Below, one piece after another: positions 8,864 through 16,045 of a stretch of DNA of 16,045 nucleotides; position 1 is the first letter of the stretch, and every line of letters starts with the position of its first letter. This DNA comes from Hyphomicrobium sp. Lineage in GTDB: Bacteria > Pseudomonadota > Alphaproteobacteria > Rhizobiales > Hyphomicrobiaceae. The notes under the pieces were generated by a model, which was not told the origin of the DNA, did no database searches, and worked only from the letters and a program-made list of their open reading frames with translations. The position numbers and the translations under genes were made by a program. The stretch lies in NCBI GenBank assembly GCA_025927515.1, contig JAICLG010000029.1:1-16045 (forward strand), in the 5' to 3' direction.

Positions 8864-9466
8864 CTAATTCTTGATGTCGTCAGCCGCAGGAACGACAACC
8901 GCGAAGATATCGTGCAGCGCCGTCAGGCTCGCTTCGTGGAGGTCCTTCGCCGACGTCACCCCACCACCCGTTGGACTCGCCAATGCACGCGTCGCAGTGG
9001 CGTTTCCAACGACCGTCGCGCGGTATCCGTGGTTGAATGCGGCCCGCGCCGTCGAGTTGACGCAGACGTGCGTCATGAAACCGACGAGCGCCACGTCCTC
9101 GACGCCGTACCCCTTGAGCAGATCGTCGAGGTTGGTCTTCTCGAACGAACTCGGATAAGCCTTGACGACGATCGGCTCGCCCTCCCGCGGCTTCACGACG
9201 TCGGCAATGGCGCCGATGCGATCGTTCACGTCATAGGGCGAGCCGCTACCCGCATCGTGCTGGATATGAATGACGGGCCGCCCCGCATCGCGATAGCGGG
9301 CGAGAAGTTTCTGGCATTCGACAAGCGCAGGCTCGACGCCATCGAGTTGCATGACACCTTCGCGATAGGTGTTCTGGCAATCGATCAGCACCAGCGCCGA
9401 TTTTCCAATCGTCGTGGGCGTATGCCCAAGCCCTGTGATTTCGCGCAGCGTCTTTGATGGCGGCAT
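8864..9466 (-). CDS. Isochorismatase-fold cysteine hydrolase
   Basis: The 200-residue protein belongs to the isochorismatase-like hydrolases. The catalytic triad of the family can be read directly: Asp29 in LVLIDCQN, Lys102 in IVVKAYPSSF and Cys135 in GFMTHVCVNSTAR. The conserved non-proline cis-peptide region lies at VGFMTH. With a nucleophilic Cys it is more likely an amidase of the nicotinamidase, N-carbamoylsarcosine amidase or ureidoacrylate hydrolase sort than a true isochorismatase; no chorismate-pathway neighbours are present. The substrate cannot be told. The ATG is supported by AAGGAG (9474-9479 on the minus strand), 7 nt upstream. It is the last gene of the minus-strand block ALDH, DUF779, hydrolase, but 171 nt containing a palindromic repeat separate it from DUF779, so co-transcription is uncertain. 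No signal peptide is seen. Confidence 0.88.
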   Translation of the reverse strand: MPPSKTLREITGLGHTPTTIGKSALVLIDCQNTYREGVMQLDGVEPALVECQKLLARYRDAGRPVIHIQHDAGSGSPYDVNDRIGAIADVVKPREGEPIVVKAYPSSFEKTNLDDLLKGYGVEDVALVGFMTHVCVNSTARAAFNHGYRATVVGNATATRALASPTGGGVTSAKDLHEASLTALHDIFAVVVPAADDIKN

Positions 9467-9510
9467 TCGGCAGCTCCTTGATGAATTCGAACTTGCGAAC
9501 GTGTGGTCGT

Positions 9511-9608
9511 GGGTCCCGGCTCTCCGCTGCGCTTCGGCCGGGATGACAACACTGGAGTACTGCCCTTTCTTGTCATCCCGGACGAGCCGAAGGCGAGAGC
9601 CGGGACCC
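9511..9608. repeat. Long imperfect inverted repeat (two 39-nt arms)
   Basis: Arm 9511-9549 and arm 9570-9608 are reverse complements of each other over their outer 14 nt (GGGTCCCGGCTCTC) and inner 11 nt (CGGGATGACAA). The middle 14 nt of each arm have diverged, and a 20-nt loop separates the arms. It lies in the 171-nt gap between the hydrolase and DUF779 genes. The arms resemble the abundant short palindromic intergenic repeats of Rhizobiales genomes, here as a facing pair. No transposase or target duplication was identified. Confidence 0.85.
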
Positions 9609-9637
9609 AGAGCAAAGCTAAAATTCAGTTCTTTTCT

Positions 9638-10033
9638 CTAAGCCGGCGGATGTTCGACGCCGGTTGGAGGTGGCCCGAGCGTATCGAGTTCATCGTTCTC
9701 CCGATCGGTGAAAACCCGCGAACGCGTCAGGAAGCGTACGCCCTCAGGCGCTTCCACCGAAAACCCCGAACCCCGGCCCGGCACGACATCGATGATGAGA
9801 TGCGTATGCTGCCAATACTCGAATTGGGACCGGCCAATGTAGAACGGCTGCCCACCAATCTCACCCATGTAGACATCCTGGGCGCCGACCTTGAATTCAC
9901 CGCGCGGATAGCACATTGGCGAGCTGCCGTCGCAGCAGCCACCGGACTGGTGAAAAAGCAGCGGCCCGTGGATGCCTTCGAGCTTCTTGATGAGCTGCAA
10001 CGTATCGGACGTCGCCGTCACGCGAGTGACCAT
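9638..10033 (-). CDS. DUF779 family protein, partner of the aldehyde dehydrogenase
   Basis: This 131-residue soluble protein matches DUF779, a family usually encoded beside aldehyde dehydrogenases of the AldB/ExaC/AcoD type, as it is here. The hallmark is the cysteine-rich loop SGGCCDGSSPMCY with Cys33, Cys34 and Cys41. The aromatic/His segment EYWQHTHLIIDVVPGRGSGF follows, and FSVEAPEGVRFLTRSR lies near the end. The clustered Cys and His suggest metal binding or redox chemistry, but this is inference and I know of no firmly established role. There is no signal peptide or membrane segment. The ATG is preceded by TGAGGAGA (10041-10048, minus strand), 7 nt away. It follows the dehydrogenase by 197 nt, a gap that contains a short palindrome, so the two may be co-transcribed or separately started. 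Confidence 0.88.
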   Translation of the reverse strand: MVTRVTATSDTLQLIKKLEGIHGPLLFHQSGGCCDGSSPMCYPRGEFKVGAQDVYMGEIGGQPFYIGRSQFEYWQHTHLIIDVVPGRGSGFSVEAPEGVRFLTRSRVFTDRENDELDTLGPPPTGVEHPPA

Positions 10034-10174
10034 TCGACAATCTCCTCACGTAAGAAAAAAAGGCACGCACCAGACGTCCCGGTCCGCGCCCAATGACCGT
10101 ACCTCTTTACACCATGGCCGCCCTCCGAGGCCGCCATCCAGGGCAACATGCACAAGCCCTGACAATCATCCTGG

Positions 10175-10197
10175 ATGGCCGGGTCGAGCCCGGCCAT
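10175..10197. repeat. Short perfect palindrome of the GGCCGGG type
   Basis: ATGGCCGGG (10175-10183) pairs perfectly with CCCGGCCAT (10189-10197) around TCGAG. It lies 33 nt beyond the aldehyde dehydrogenase stop. Palindromes of this make-up are scattered between genes in many alphaproteobacteria. There is no T-run on either side, so it may act as an mRNA 3'-end stabiliser, or have no function, rather than be an intrinsic terminator. Confidence 0.75.
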
Positions 10198-10230
10198 GGA
10201 GTGGGAGGAAAGCTCCTCAGCTTACTGCGA

Positions 10231-11751
<1,521 letters not shown>

Positions 11752-11758
11752 CACAAAT

Positions 11759-11764
11759 CTCCTC
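11759..11764 (-). promoter_or_regulatory. Ribosome binding site fixing the aldehyde dehydrogenase start
   Basis: GAGGAG on the minus strand lies 7 nt before the ATG at 11751 but only 4 nt before the in-frame GTG at 11754 and 22 nt before the next in-frame ATG at 11736. The spacing favours the ATG at 11751. Confidence 0.75.
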
Positions 11765-11917
11765 TTTGATTATTTATTGGGGGCGTCCTATGGCGAAGTG
11801 ATAGCCCAAACGCGCCTCGTCAAGCCAGCGCAGCGGTCTCATCCATTAGTAGGGACGGCCACGCGCCCGACACGCGAGTGCGATCACGCGCCGGAAACGT
11901 TGACGGCAAACGCGCAA

Positions 11918-11946
11918 ATTTTATGACCCTCGACGCACCACGCAAA
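11918..11946 (-). promoter_or_regulatory. Tentative promoter for the aldehyde dehydrogenase block
   Basis: In the 215-nt gap between folC and the dehydrogenase, the minus strand reads TTTGCG (11946-11941), a 17-nt spacer, then TAAAAT (11923-11918). The -10 is good and the -35 poor. It would leave a leader of about 160 nt, which is long. I saw no strong intrinsic terminator after folC, so read-through from folC is the alternative way to express the block. Confidence 0.2.
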
Positions 11947-11966
11947 GAGGTTTGCAAGCGGATTAT

Positions 11967-13313
11967 TCAGGGGCCTTGCTGAAGCGACAGGACGTGACCC
12001 GCGAGATAGAGAGAACCGCAAATCAGAACGCGTTTCGGCCCCTCCGGCAGCGCAGCAATCGTGCGGAGCGCCTCAATCACGTTTTCGCGATCCACGGCCT
12101 GCATCCCCGCACCACGGGCAATTTCCGCGAGATCTTCCTGCGCGTGGGGAGCCTCGTGTGCCCCCGGGATCGGCACCGTGTAGATGGCGCGCACGAGCCC
12201 CCGAAACGGCGCCAAAAATCCGAGCGCATCCTTCTGGCCCATCATGCCCACGACGAGATAGACGGGCTTCGGCGATTTCTCATCAAGCGACGCAAGTGTG
12301 TCGGCAATCACGTCTCCCGCCGCGGGATTGTGACCGCCATCCAGCCATAGCTCGATATCGTCGCTGAGAATGTCCGCCAACGGTCCCGATGAAAGCCGCT
12401 GCATGCGCGCCGGCCATTCGACCGTCCTGAGCCCGACCTCGATCGCCCGCTCGTCGAGACGCAGAGAAGGAACCCTCTCTCCGAGCACGAGAGCCGCGGC
12501 GACGGCCGTTCCGGCATTGACGATCTGATGCCGGCCGACAAGCGCAGGCAACGGCAGGTCGAGCAGTTGATCGCCCCTTTGAACCAACAGGCGTCCGGCT
12601 TGCTCATACGCGTCGAAGTCGCGACCCCAGATCGTCAGCTCGGCGCCGATGGCGCGCGCCCGCGCTTCGATGACCGCCAAGACTTCGTCCGGCTGCTGCG
12701 AAATGATCCCTGCCGCTCCCCGCTTCAGGATTCCAGCCTTTTCCGCTGCGATCTTGCTGAGCGTTGGACCGAGCTTCTCGGCGTGATCCATCGAGATCGG
12801 CGTAATGATAGTCGCCGCCGGATCGGCAATGACGTTGGTCGCGTCGAGACGGCCGCCAAGGCCGACTTCGAGCAGAAGCACATCAGCGGGCCGTTCGGAA
12901 AACGCCAGAAACGCCGCCGCCGTGGTGATCTCGAATTGAGTGATGTCGTCGCCGTCGTTGACGTCTTGCACGCGCATCAGCACGTCGACGAGGGAGTCTT
13001 CATCGATTGGACGCCCGATGCCGTCCTCTCCCGCAAGCACGATGCGCTCGTGAAAACGCACAAGATGCGGCGACGTATAGACATGAACGCGCCTGCCCGC
13101 CGCTTCCATGAAGGCGCGCAGATAAGCGGTGACGGACCCTTTGCCGTTGGTTCCTGCGATGTGCACGACCGGCGGCAATTTCTGTTCGGGGTGGCCAAGC
13201 TTCGCAAGCAGGCGCTCGACACGCCCGAGCGACAGGTCGATGAGCCGCGGATGCAGCAGCATCAGATCGTTAAGCAGCGCGTCGCTCGACGGGCGGGTCT
13301 TCGACGGGGTCAT
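11967..13313 (-). CDS. folC: Bifunctional dihydrofolate synthase / folylpolyglutamate synthase
   Basis: The 448-residue protein is a Mur-ligase-fold enzyme that joins glutamate to dihydropteroate and then extends the glutamate tail of folates, in the cytoplasm with ATP. The P-loop HIAGTNGKGS spans residues 51-60. It is followed by VYTSPHLVRFHERI, TQFEITTAAAFLAF, the magnesium/ligand loop EVGLGGRLDATNV, PISMDHAEKLG and the C-terminal-domain LDGGHNPAAG and GSLYLAG. Length and motif order are normal for FolC. It lies 32 nt behind accD and very likely shares its transcript, an accD-folC pairing seen widely in bacteria. The ATG at 13313 has no recognisable Shine-Dalgarno sequence (the spacer is A-rich then GACGCCGTC). 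The start is chosen from family fit, and translation may depend on ribosomes finishing accD. The next in-frame ATG (Met18) would cut into the conserved N-terminus. Confidence 0.95.
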   Translation of the reverse strand: MTPSKTRPSSDALLNDLMLLHPRLIDLSLGRVERLLAKLGHPEQKLPPVVHIAGTNGKGSVTAYLRAFMEAAGRRVHVYTSPHLVRFHERIVLAGEDGIGRPIDEDSLVDVLMRVQDVNDGDDITQFEITTAAAFLAFSERPADVLLLEVGLGGRLDATNVIADPAATIITPISMDHAEKLGPTLSKIAAEKAGILKRGAAGIISQQPDEVLAVIEARARAIGAELTIWGRDFDAYEQAGRLLVQRGDQLLDLPLPALVGRHQIVNAGTAVAAALVLGERVPSLRLDERAIEVGLRTVEWPARMQRLSSGPLADILSDDIELWLDGGHNPAAGDVIADTLASLDEKSPKPVYLVVGMMGQKDALGFLAPFRGLVRAIYTVPIPGAHEAPHAQEDLAEIARGAGMQAVDRENVIEALRTIAALPEGPKRVLICGSLYLAGHVLSLQQGP

Positions 13314-13345
13314 GACGGCGTCTATGTTTTTTGGGTTTTGACCGT

Positions 13346-14425
13346 TCAGGCGCCGGGCGGCGCATCGTTGGCGTTTGCTGATGAAGCTGTGTCGTCGCGG
13401 TTCTTGTCAGTCTTTCCTGGCTCGAAACGCTGACTGTTCGGAACGACCTCCGGTTCGACGACGCCGCCGGACTCGCGAGCCGCAGTCTCCATGACGCGCG
13501 CATCGACCGTCGCGCCATTCATGTAAGGCTTGCCGTTCATGTGATGCGTGTCTTTGGGTTTCGCTACTTGAACGCCCGACATCAGCAGCCGACAAACGCG
13601 TGATAGCGTCTCCCGCAGCTGATGACGATGGACGACCATGTCGACCATGCCGTGCGACAGCAGGTATTCGGCGCGTTGGAAGCCATCGGGAAGCTGCTCG
13701 CGGATCGTCTGCTGGATAACGCGCGGACCCGCGAAACAAATGAGCGCGCCGGGTTCAGCGATGTGAACGTCTCCAAGCATCGCATACGAGGCCGTCACGC
13801 CGCCCGTCGTCGGATCGGTCAGAACGACGATGTAGGGCAACCGCGCCTCCTTGAGACGCTGAACGGCAATCGTCGTGCGCGGCATTTGCATAAGCGAGAG
13901 GATGCCCTCTTGCATGCGTGCGCCGCCCGATGCCGCAAAAAGAATGAATGGGGTTTTGAGTTCAACGGCGCGCAGCATGCCGGTAACCAGAGCCTCGCCG
14001 GCCGCCATGCCGAGCGAACCCGCCATGAAGCGGAAATCCTGCACTGCAGCAACGACCGGCCGGCCATCGAGCTGGCCTTCACCGACGAGCACGGCGTCTT
14101 CGAGTTTCGTCGTCGTCTTCGCGTCTTTCAGACGATCGGTATATTTGCGCCCGTCACGAAATCTGAGCGGGTCCTGCTGCACAGCCGGAACAGCTACCAG
14201 CTGATACTCACCGCCATCGAACAGGTGGCGCAGCCGCTGCTGCGAATCCATCCTCATGTGATAGTTCGAGCCGGGGACGACGAACTGATTGGCCTCCAGG
14301 TCTTTGTAAAAGACCATCTCGCCCGTCTCCGGGCATTTCACCCAGAGATTGTCCGGTACCTCACGCTTCGCTGTCGACAACAGCCCGCTGATCTTCGGGC
14401 GGACAACGTTGTTGATCCAATTCAC
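13346..14425 (-). CDS. accD: Acetyl-CoA carboxylase carboxyltransferase subunit beta
   Basis: With AccA this 359-residue subunit transfers CO2 from carboxybiotin to acetyl-CoA, giving malonyl-CoA for fatty-acid synthesis. Crotonase-fold motifs are clear: QDFRFMAGSLG, TPFILFAASGGARMQEG, VLTDPTTGGVTASYAMLGD and EPGALICFAGPRVI. The N-terminal zinc ribbon of E. coli AccD (four Cys) is mostly lost. Only Cys31 remains, in WVKCPETGEM, while Thr34, Val50 and Ser53 stand where the other three cysteines would be. I recall the same CPETGEM form in other Rhizobiales. From about residue 285 a hydrophilic 75-residue tail rich in Asn, Asp, Glu and Ala extends beyond the E. coli length of about 304. The start is a GTG with GAGGAG 9 nt upstream. 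It lies 173 nt after trpA and 32 nt before folC. Confidence 0.95.
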   Translation of the reverse strand: MNWINNVVRPKISGLLSTAKREVPDNLWVKCPETGEMVFYKDLEANQFVVPGSNYHMRMDSQQRLRHLFDGGEYQLVAVPAVQQDPLRFRDGRKYTDRLKDAKTTTKLEDAVLVGEGQLDGRPVVAAVQDFRFMAGSLGMAAGEALVTGMLRAVELKTPFILFAASGGARMQEGILSLMQMPRTTIAVQRLKEARLPYIVVLTDPTTGGVTASYAMLGDVHIAEPGALICFAGPRVIQQTIREQLPDGFQRAEYLLSHGMVDMVVHRHQLRETLSRVCRLLMSGVQVAKPKDTHHMNGKPYMNGATVDARVMETAARESGGVVEPEVVPNSQRFEPGKTDKNRDDTASSANANDAPPGA

Positions 14426-14434
14426 TCGGCTAGG

Positions 14435-14440
14435 CTCCTC
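14435..14440 (-). promoter_or_regulatory. Ribosome binding site for the GTG start of accD
   Basis: GAGGAG on the minus strand ends 9 nt before the GTG at 14425-14423. The GTG is followed directly by the conserved N-terminal residues NWINNVVRPK, so this site and the family alignment agree on a non-ATG start. Confidence 0.75.
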
Positions 14441-14598
14441 GTAGTCCGCTGTAAGTGCTTACCGGCCCCATGTGCGGGCAGGGGCAAGCTCCGCGGCAGG
14501 CTGCTATATTTAGCGCCACACCCTCGACCTGCGCTAGGCGCTGCACAAAAATGGGCGTGCAGAGGCGGCAATCCAATAGAGCCAATCGTCTCGCCGCG

Positions 14599-15429
14599 CT
14601 AGTCGGTGCGTAGGGCCGAACTTAACTCTTTCACCAGATCAAGCACAGCCATCGGTGTCGACAACGTGGCTTCGCCCTTGGGACCCAAGGATTTTTCGAT
14701 CCGCGCGACGATTGCCGACCCCACGACGACCCCGTCCGCTCCCCGCGCCAAAGCCCGGGCTTGTTCGCCGGTTTTAACGCCGAATCCCACAACCACAGGC
14801 AGCGGCGTCGCCGCCTTGATCGCGCTCACGTGTTTCTGAACATCGTTTACCACAGGCGTGGCGGCCCCGGTAATCCCGGTGATCGAAACGTAGTAAACGA
14901 ATCCGGACGTGTTCTGCAGCACAGCGGGCAGCCGCGCTTTATCGGTGGTCGGCGTCGCCAGCCGGATGAAGTTGAGCCCCGCCTGTATCGCCGGCAGACA
15001 TAGCTCGTCGTCGGCTTCCGGTGGCACATCGACGACGATCAGACCATCGACACCGGCGGCCTTGGCGTCCGTGATGAAGCGGTCGTTGCCGTAGACGTAA
15101 ATCGGGTTGTAGTAGCCCATCAGAACGATCGGCGTCGTGGTGTCCTGGGCCCGGAAGTCCCGCACCATCTGAAGTGTCTTGGCCATCGTCTGACCGGCCT
15201 TCAGCGCCCGCTGCGAGGACGCCTGGATCGCGGGACCGTCGGCCATCGGATCGGAAAACGGCATTCCAAGCTCGATGACGTCGGCGCCCGCGTGCGCCAG
15301 CCCGCCGAGGATCGTCTTGCTGGTCTCGAGATCGGGATCACCCGCCGTCACGAACGTGATCAGCGCCGGACGTTTCTCTTTCTTCAGCGCCGCAAAGCGC
15401 GCATCGATGCGAGTTTGGTGCGTGGTCAT
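14599..15429 (-). CDS. trpA: Tryptophan synthase alpha subunit
   Basis: TrpA cleaves indole-3-glycerol phosphate to indole and glyceraldehyde-3-phosphate and channels the indole to TrpB. The 276-residue protein has the whole TIM-barrel signature: ALITFVTAGDPD, IELGMPFSDPMADGP with catalytic Glu53 and Asp64 (equivalent to Glu49 and Asp60 of E. coli), LMGYYNPIYVYG, GLIVVDVPPEA, YYVSITGITGA, VVVGFGVKTGEQ and the phosphate-binding ADGVVVGSAIV. Length is normal. The ATG at 15429 is preceded by GAGGGAG on the minus strand, about 9 nt away, and that site lies inside a palindromic repeat. trpB is upstream in the same direction but 473 nt away, instead of the usual overlap or short gap, so equal expression of the two subunits is not guaranteed by coupling. 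accD follows after 173 nt. Confidence 0.97.
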   Translation of the reverse strand: MTTHQTRIDARFAALKKEKRPALITFVTAGDPDLETSKTILGGLAHAGADVIELGMPFSDPMADGPAIQASSQRALKAGQTMAKTLQMVRDFRAQDTTTPIVLMGYYNPIYVYGNDRFITDAKAAGVDGLIVVDVPPEADDELCLPAIQAGLNFIRLATPTTDKARLPAVLQNTSGFVYYVSITGITGAATPVVNDVQKHVSAIKAATPLPVVVGFGVKTGEQARALARGADGVVVGSAIVARIEKSLGPKGEATLSTPMAVLDLVKELSSALRTD

Positions 15430-15437
15430 GGCTGCTA

Positions 15438-15479
15438 CTCCCTCTGCCCGCGAGCGGGGAGAGGGCCGGGGTGAGGGGC
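15438..15479. repeat. G/C-rich palindromic repeat, copy 1, containing the trpA ribosome binding site
   Basis: The element begins CTCCCTCTGCCCGC, has a small stem CCCG/CGGG around CGAG, and ends in GAGAGGG and GGGGTGAGGGGC. Its outer edge read on the minus strand gives GAGGGAG, the Shine-Dalgarno match for trpA. It has the same orientation as copy 2. Confidence 0.75.
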
Positions 15480-15723
15480 GACATCACGACGAGCCGTCAC
15501 TGCATTCTCCAACTTCGCCATAACGTTCCAGCACACCGTTTAAATCGACCGCACATGTTCGTTCGACACGCGCATTAGCCCGTTATCTCAGGCATGCCAA
15601 GTCCGCGTCGCAAATTCGAGTTCGGAGATCATTGTTCGGAGCCCAGCACGTGCTCCTGCCACCGCGCGACAAGCATTCGTCCAATGATCCACTGCTCACC
15701 TGTTCACCGGCCTTCCCACTCTG

Positions 15724-15762
15724 CTCCCCTCCCCAGCGGGAAGGGGTTGGGGGTGGGGAGAG
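15724..15762. repeat. G/C-rich palindromic repeat, copy 2
   Basis: CCCCTCCCC (15726-15734) pairs with GGGAAGGGG (15738-15746) around AGC with one mismatch, followed by a tail TTGGGGGTGGGGAGAG. Layout and sequence match copy 1 in the same orientation. Confidence 0.75.
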
Positions 15763-15844
15763 TAAACATGCGCGACGGTCGAACCGAAGGTTCGATGCAT
15801 CGACTTATCCCCTACTTGCGCCGCTAAGTATTCGCCCGGGTCTT

Positions 15845-15880
15845 CACCCCACCCCTGCCCCTCCCCTGAGGGGAGGGGAA
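15845..15880. repeat. G/C-rich palindromic repeat, copy 3, inverted
   Basis: CCCCTCCCC (15858-15866) pairs perfectly with GGGGAGGGG (15870-15878) around TGA. The tail CACCCCACCCCTG precedes the stem, which is copy 2 in the opposite orientation. It begins its stem about 25 nt after the trpB stop on the minus strand; no T-run follows, so it is not a standard intrinsic terminator. Confidence 0.75.
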
Positions 15881-15902
15881 GTTAGGGTCCGCCGGCCCAT
15901 TG

Positions 15903-16045
15903 TCAGATTTTCATGCCGAGGTGCTTGGCGACGGTGAAGAGATCCTTGTCGCCGCGACCGGACACGTTCACCACGAGCAGGTTGTCTTTCGGAAGTTTCG
16001 GCGCGAGCTTCATCACCTGCGCCAGCGCATGGCTCGGCTCCAGCG
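15903..16045 (-). CDS. trpB: Tryptophan synthase beta subunit, C-terminal end only
   Basis: The window edge cuts this gene: 46 C-terminal residues and the TGA at 15905-15903 are visible, of about 400 expected. They read LEPSHALAQ, then NLLVVNVSGRGDKDLFTVAKHL. SGRGDKD is the TrpB motif whose Ser contacts the pyridine nitrogen of PLP (Ser377 in E. coli). TrpB condenses indole with serine to make tryptophan and works as a complex with TrpA, encoded downstream on the same strand. The short remnant and its place before trpA make the identification secure; nothing can be said about the rest of the protein. Confidence 0.95.
   Translation of the reverse strand, partial: LEPSHALAQVMKLAPKLPKDNLLVVNVSGRGDKDLFTVAKHLGMKI

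Larger units (their letters stand above)
15430..15902. other. trpB-trpA spacer without a convincing gene
   Basis: This 473-nt gap separates the two tryptophan synthase genes. It holds three copies of one G/C-rich palindromic repeat (15438-15479, 15724-15762, 15845-15880). Between them lies 244 nt of ordinary-looking sequence with a perfect 10-bp dyad AGCACGTGCT (15645-15654) and a direct repeat GTTCGGAG at 15620 and 15634. Short open frames here run mainly through the repeats (encoding runs such as PHPGPLPARG) and resemble no protein I know. No strong promoter or terminator was recognised on the minus strand. Confidence 0.7.

Noticed and set aside
10175..10197. Palindrome after the aldehyde dehydrogenase as an intrinsic terminator.
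   Set aside because: No T-run follows on either strand.
14541..14562. Hairpin CTGCAC/GTGCAG with a 10-nt loop between trpA and accD, considered as terminator or attenuator.
   Set aside because: The stem is only 6 bp and the T's are in the loop on the minus strand, not after the stem.
13622..14602. A 326-codon plus-strand frame across accD, and a similar one at 12528-13433 across folC.
   Set aside because: Both are antisense to well-recognised genes and have Arg/His-rich compositions typical of shadow frames.
15435..15521. A 28-codon minus-strand frame ending 5 nt before the trpA ATG, at first sight a leader peptide.
   Set aside because: It has no Trp codons and no ribosome binding site, and its second half is simply repeat copy 1 read as protein (PHPGPLPARG).
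15430..15902. The three repeats as a short CRISPR array.
   Set aside because: Copies are unequal in sequence, spacing and orientation and are internally palindromic intergenic elements.
15594..15937. Overlapping plus-strand frames in the trpB-trpA gap.
   Set aside because: They run through repeat copies 2 and 3, one enters the trpB coding end, and their translations are repeat-derived (PLPSGKGLGVG, PTPAPPLRGG).

Overview
The window looks like chromosomal core DNA of an alphaproteobacterium, most likely of the Hyphomicrobiales (Rhizobiales). It is GC-rich, uses AddAB (not RecBCD) for double-strand-break processing, and carries an alphaproteobacterial-type AccD. It also shows the order amgK-murU-addB-addA-trxA facing folC-accD-trpA-trpB, which I recall as conserved in this order. 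The genus cannot be fixed from the sequence; a Hyphomicrobium-like organism is only a guess.

Left, plus strand (1-8713): the 3' part of a sugar phosphotransferase (AmgK type), a MurU-type nucleotidyltransferase, addB, addA and trxA. The first four are tightly packed: a 22-nt gap, then a TGATG junction (murU/addB) and an ATGA junction (addB/addA). They look like one transcript joining cell-wall sugar recycling to recombinational repair. trxA stands 98 nt further on, has its own good ribosome binding site, and ends at a strong intrinsic terminator (8738-8770).

Middle, minus strand (8864-11751): a three-gene accessory-looking block. It encodes an AldB/ExaC/AcoD-type aldehyde dehydrogenase, a DUF779 protein (a family often found beside such dehydrogenases) and an isochorismatase-fold cysteine hydrolase. 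The block sits exactly where the two core gene runs converge, and two unrelated palindromic intergenic repeats lie between its genes. This is the most variable-looking part of the window.

Right, minus strand (11967-16045, read right to left): trpB (only its C-terminus), trpA, accD and folC, linking tryptophan synthesis, fatty-acid initiation and folate polyglutamylation. trpB and trpA, normally adjacent, are separated by 473 nt. That gap holds three copies of one G/C-rich palindromic repeat family, and one copy supplies the trpA Shine-Dalgarno sequence.

I found no RNA genes, insertion sequences, CRISPR array, phage genes or frameshifts. Nothing here is clearly a new biological system. The points most worth a second look are the ALDH-DUF779-hydrolase block at the convergent junction, the repeat-filled trpB/trpA gap, and the loss of cysteine metal ligands in AccD and AddB.
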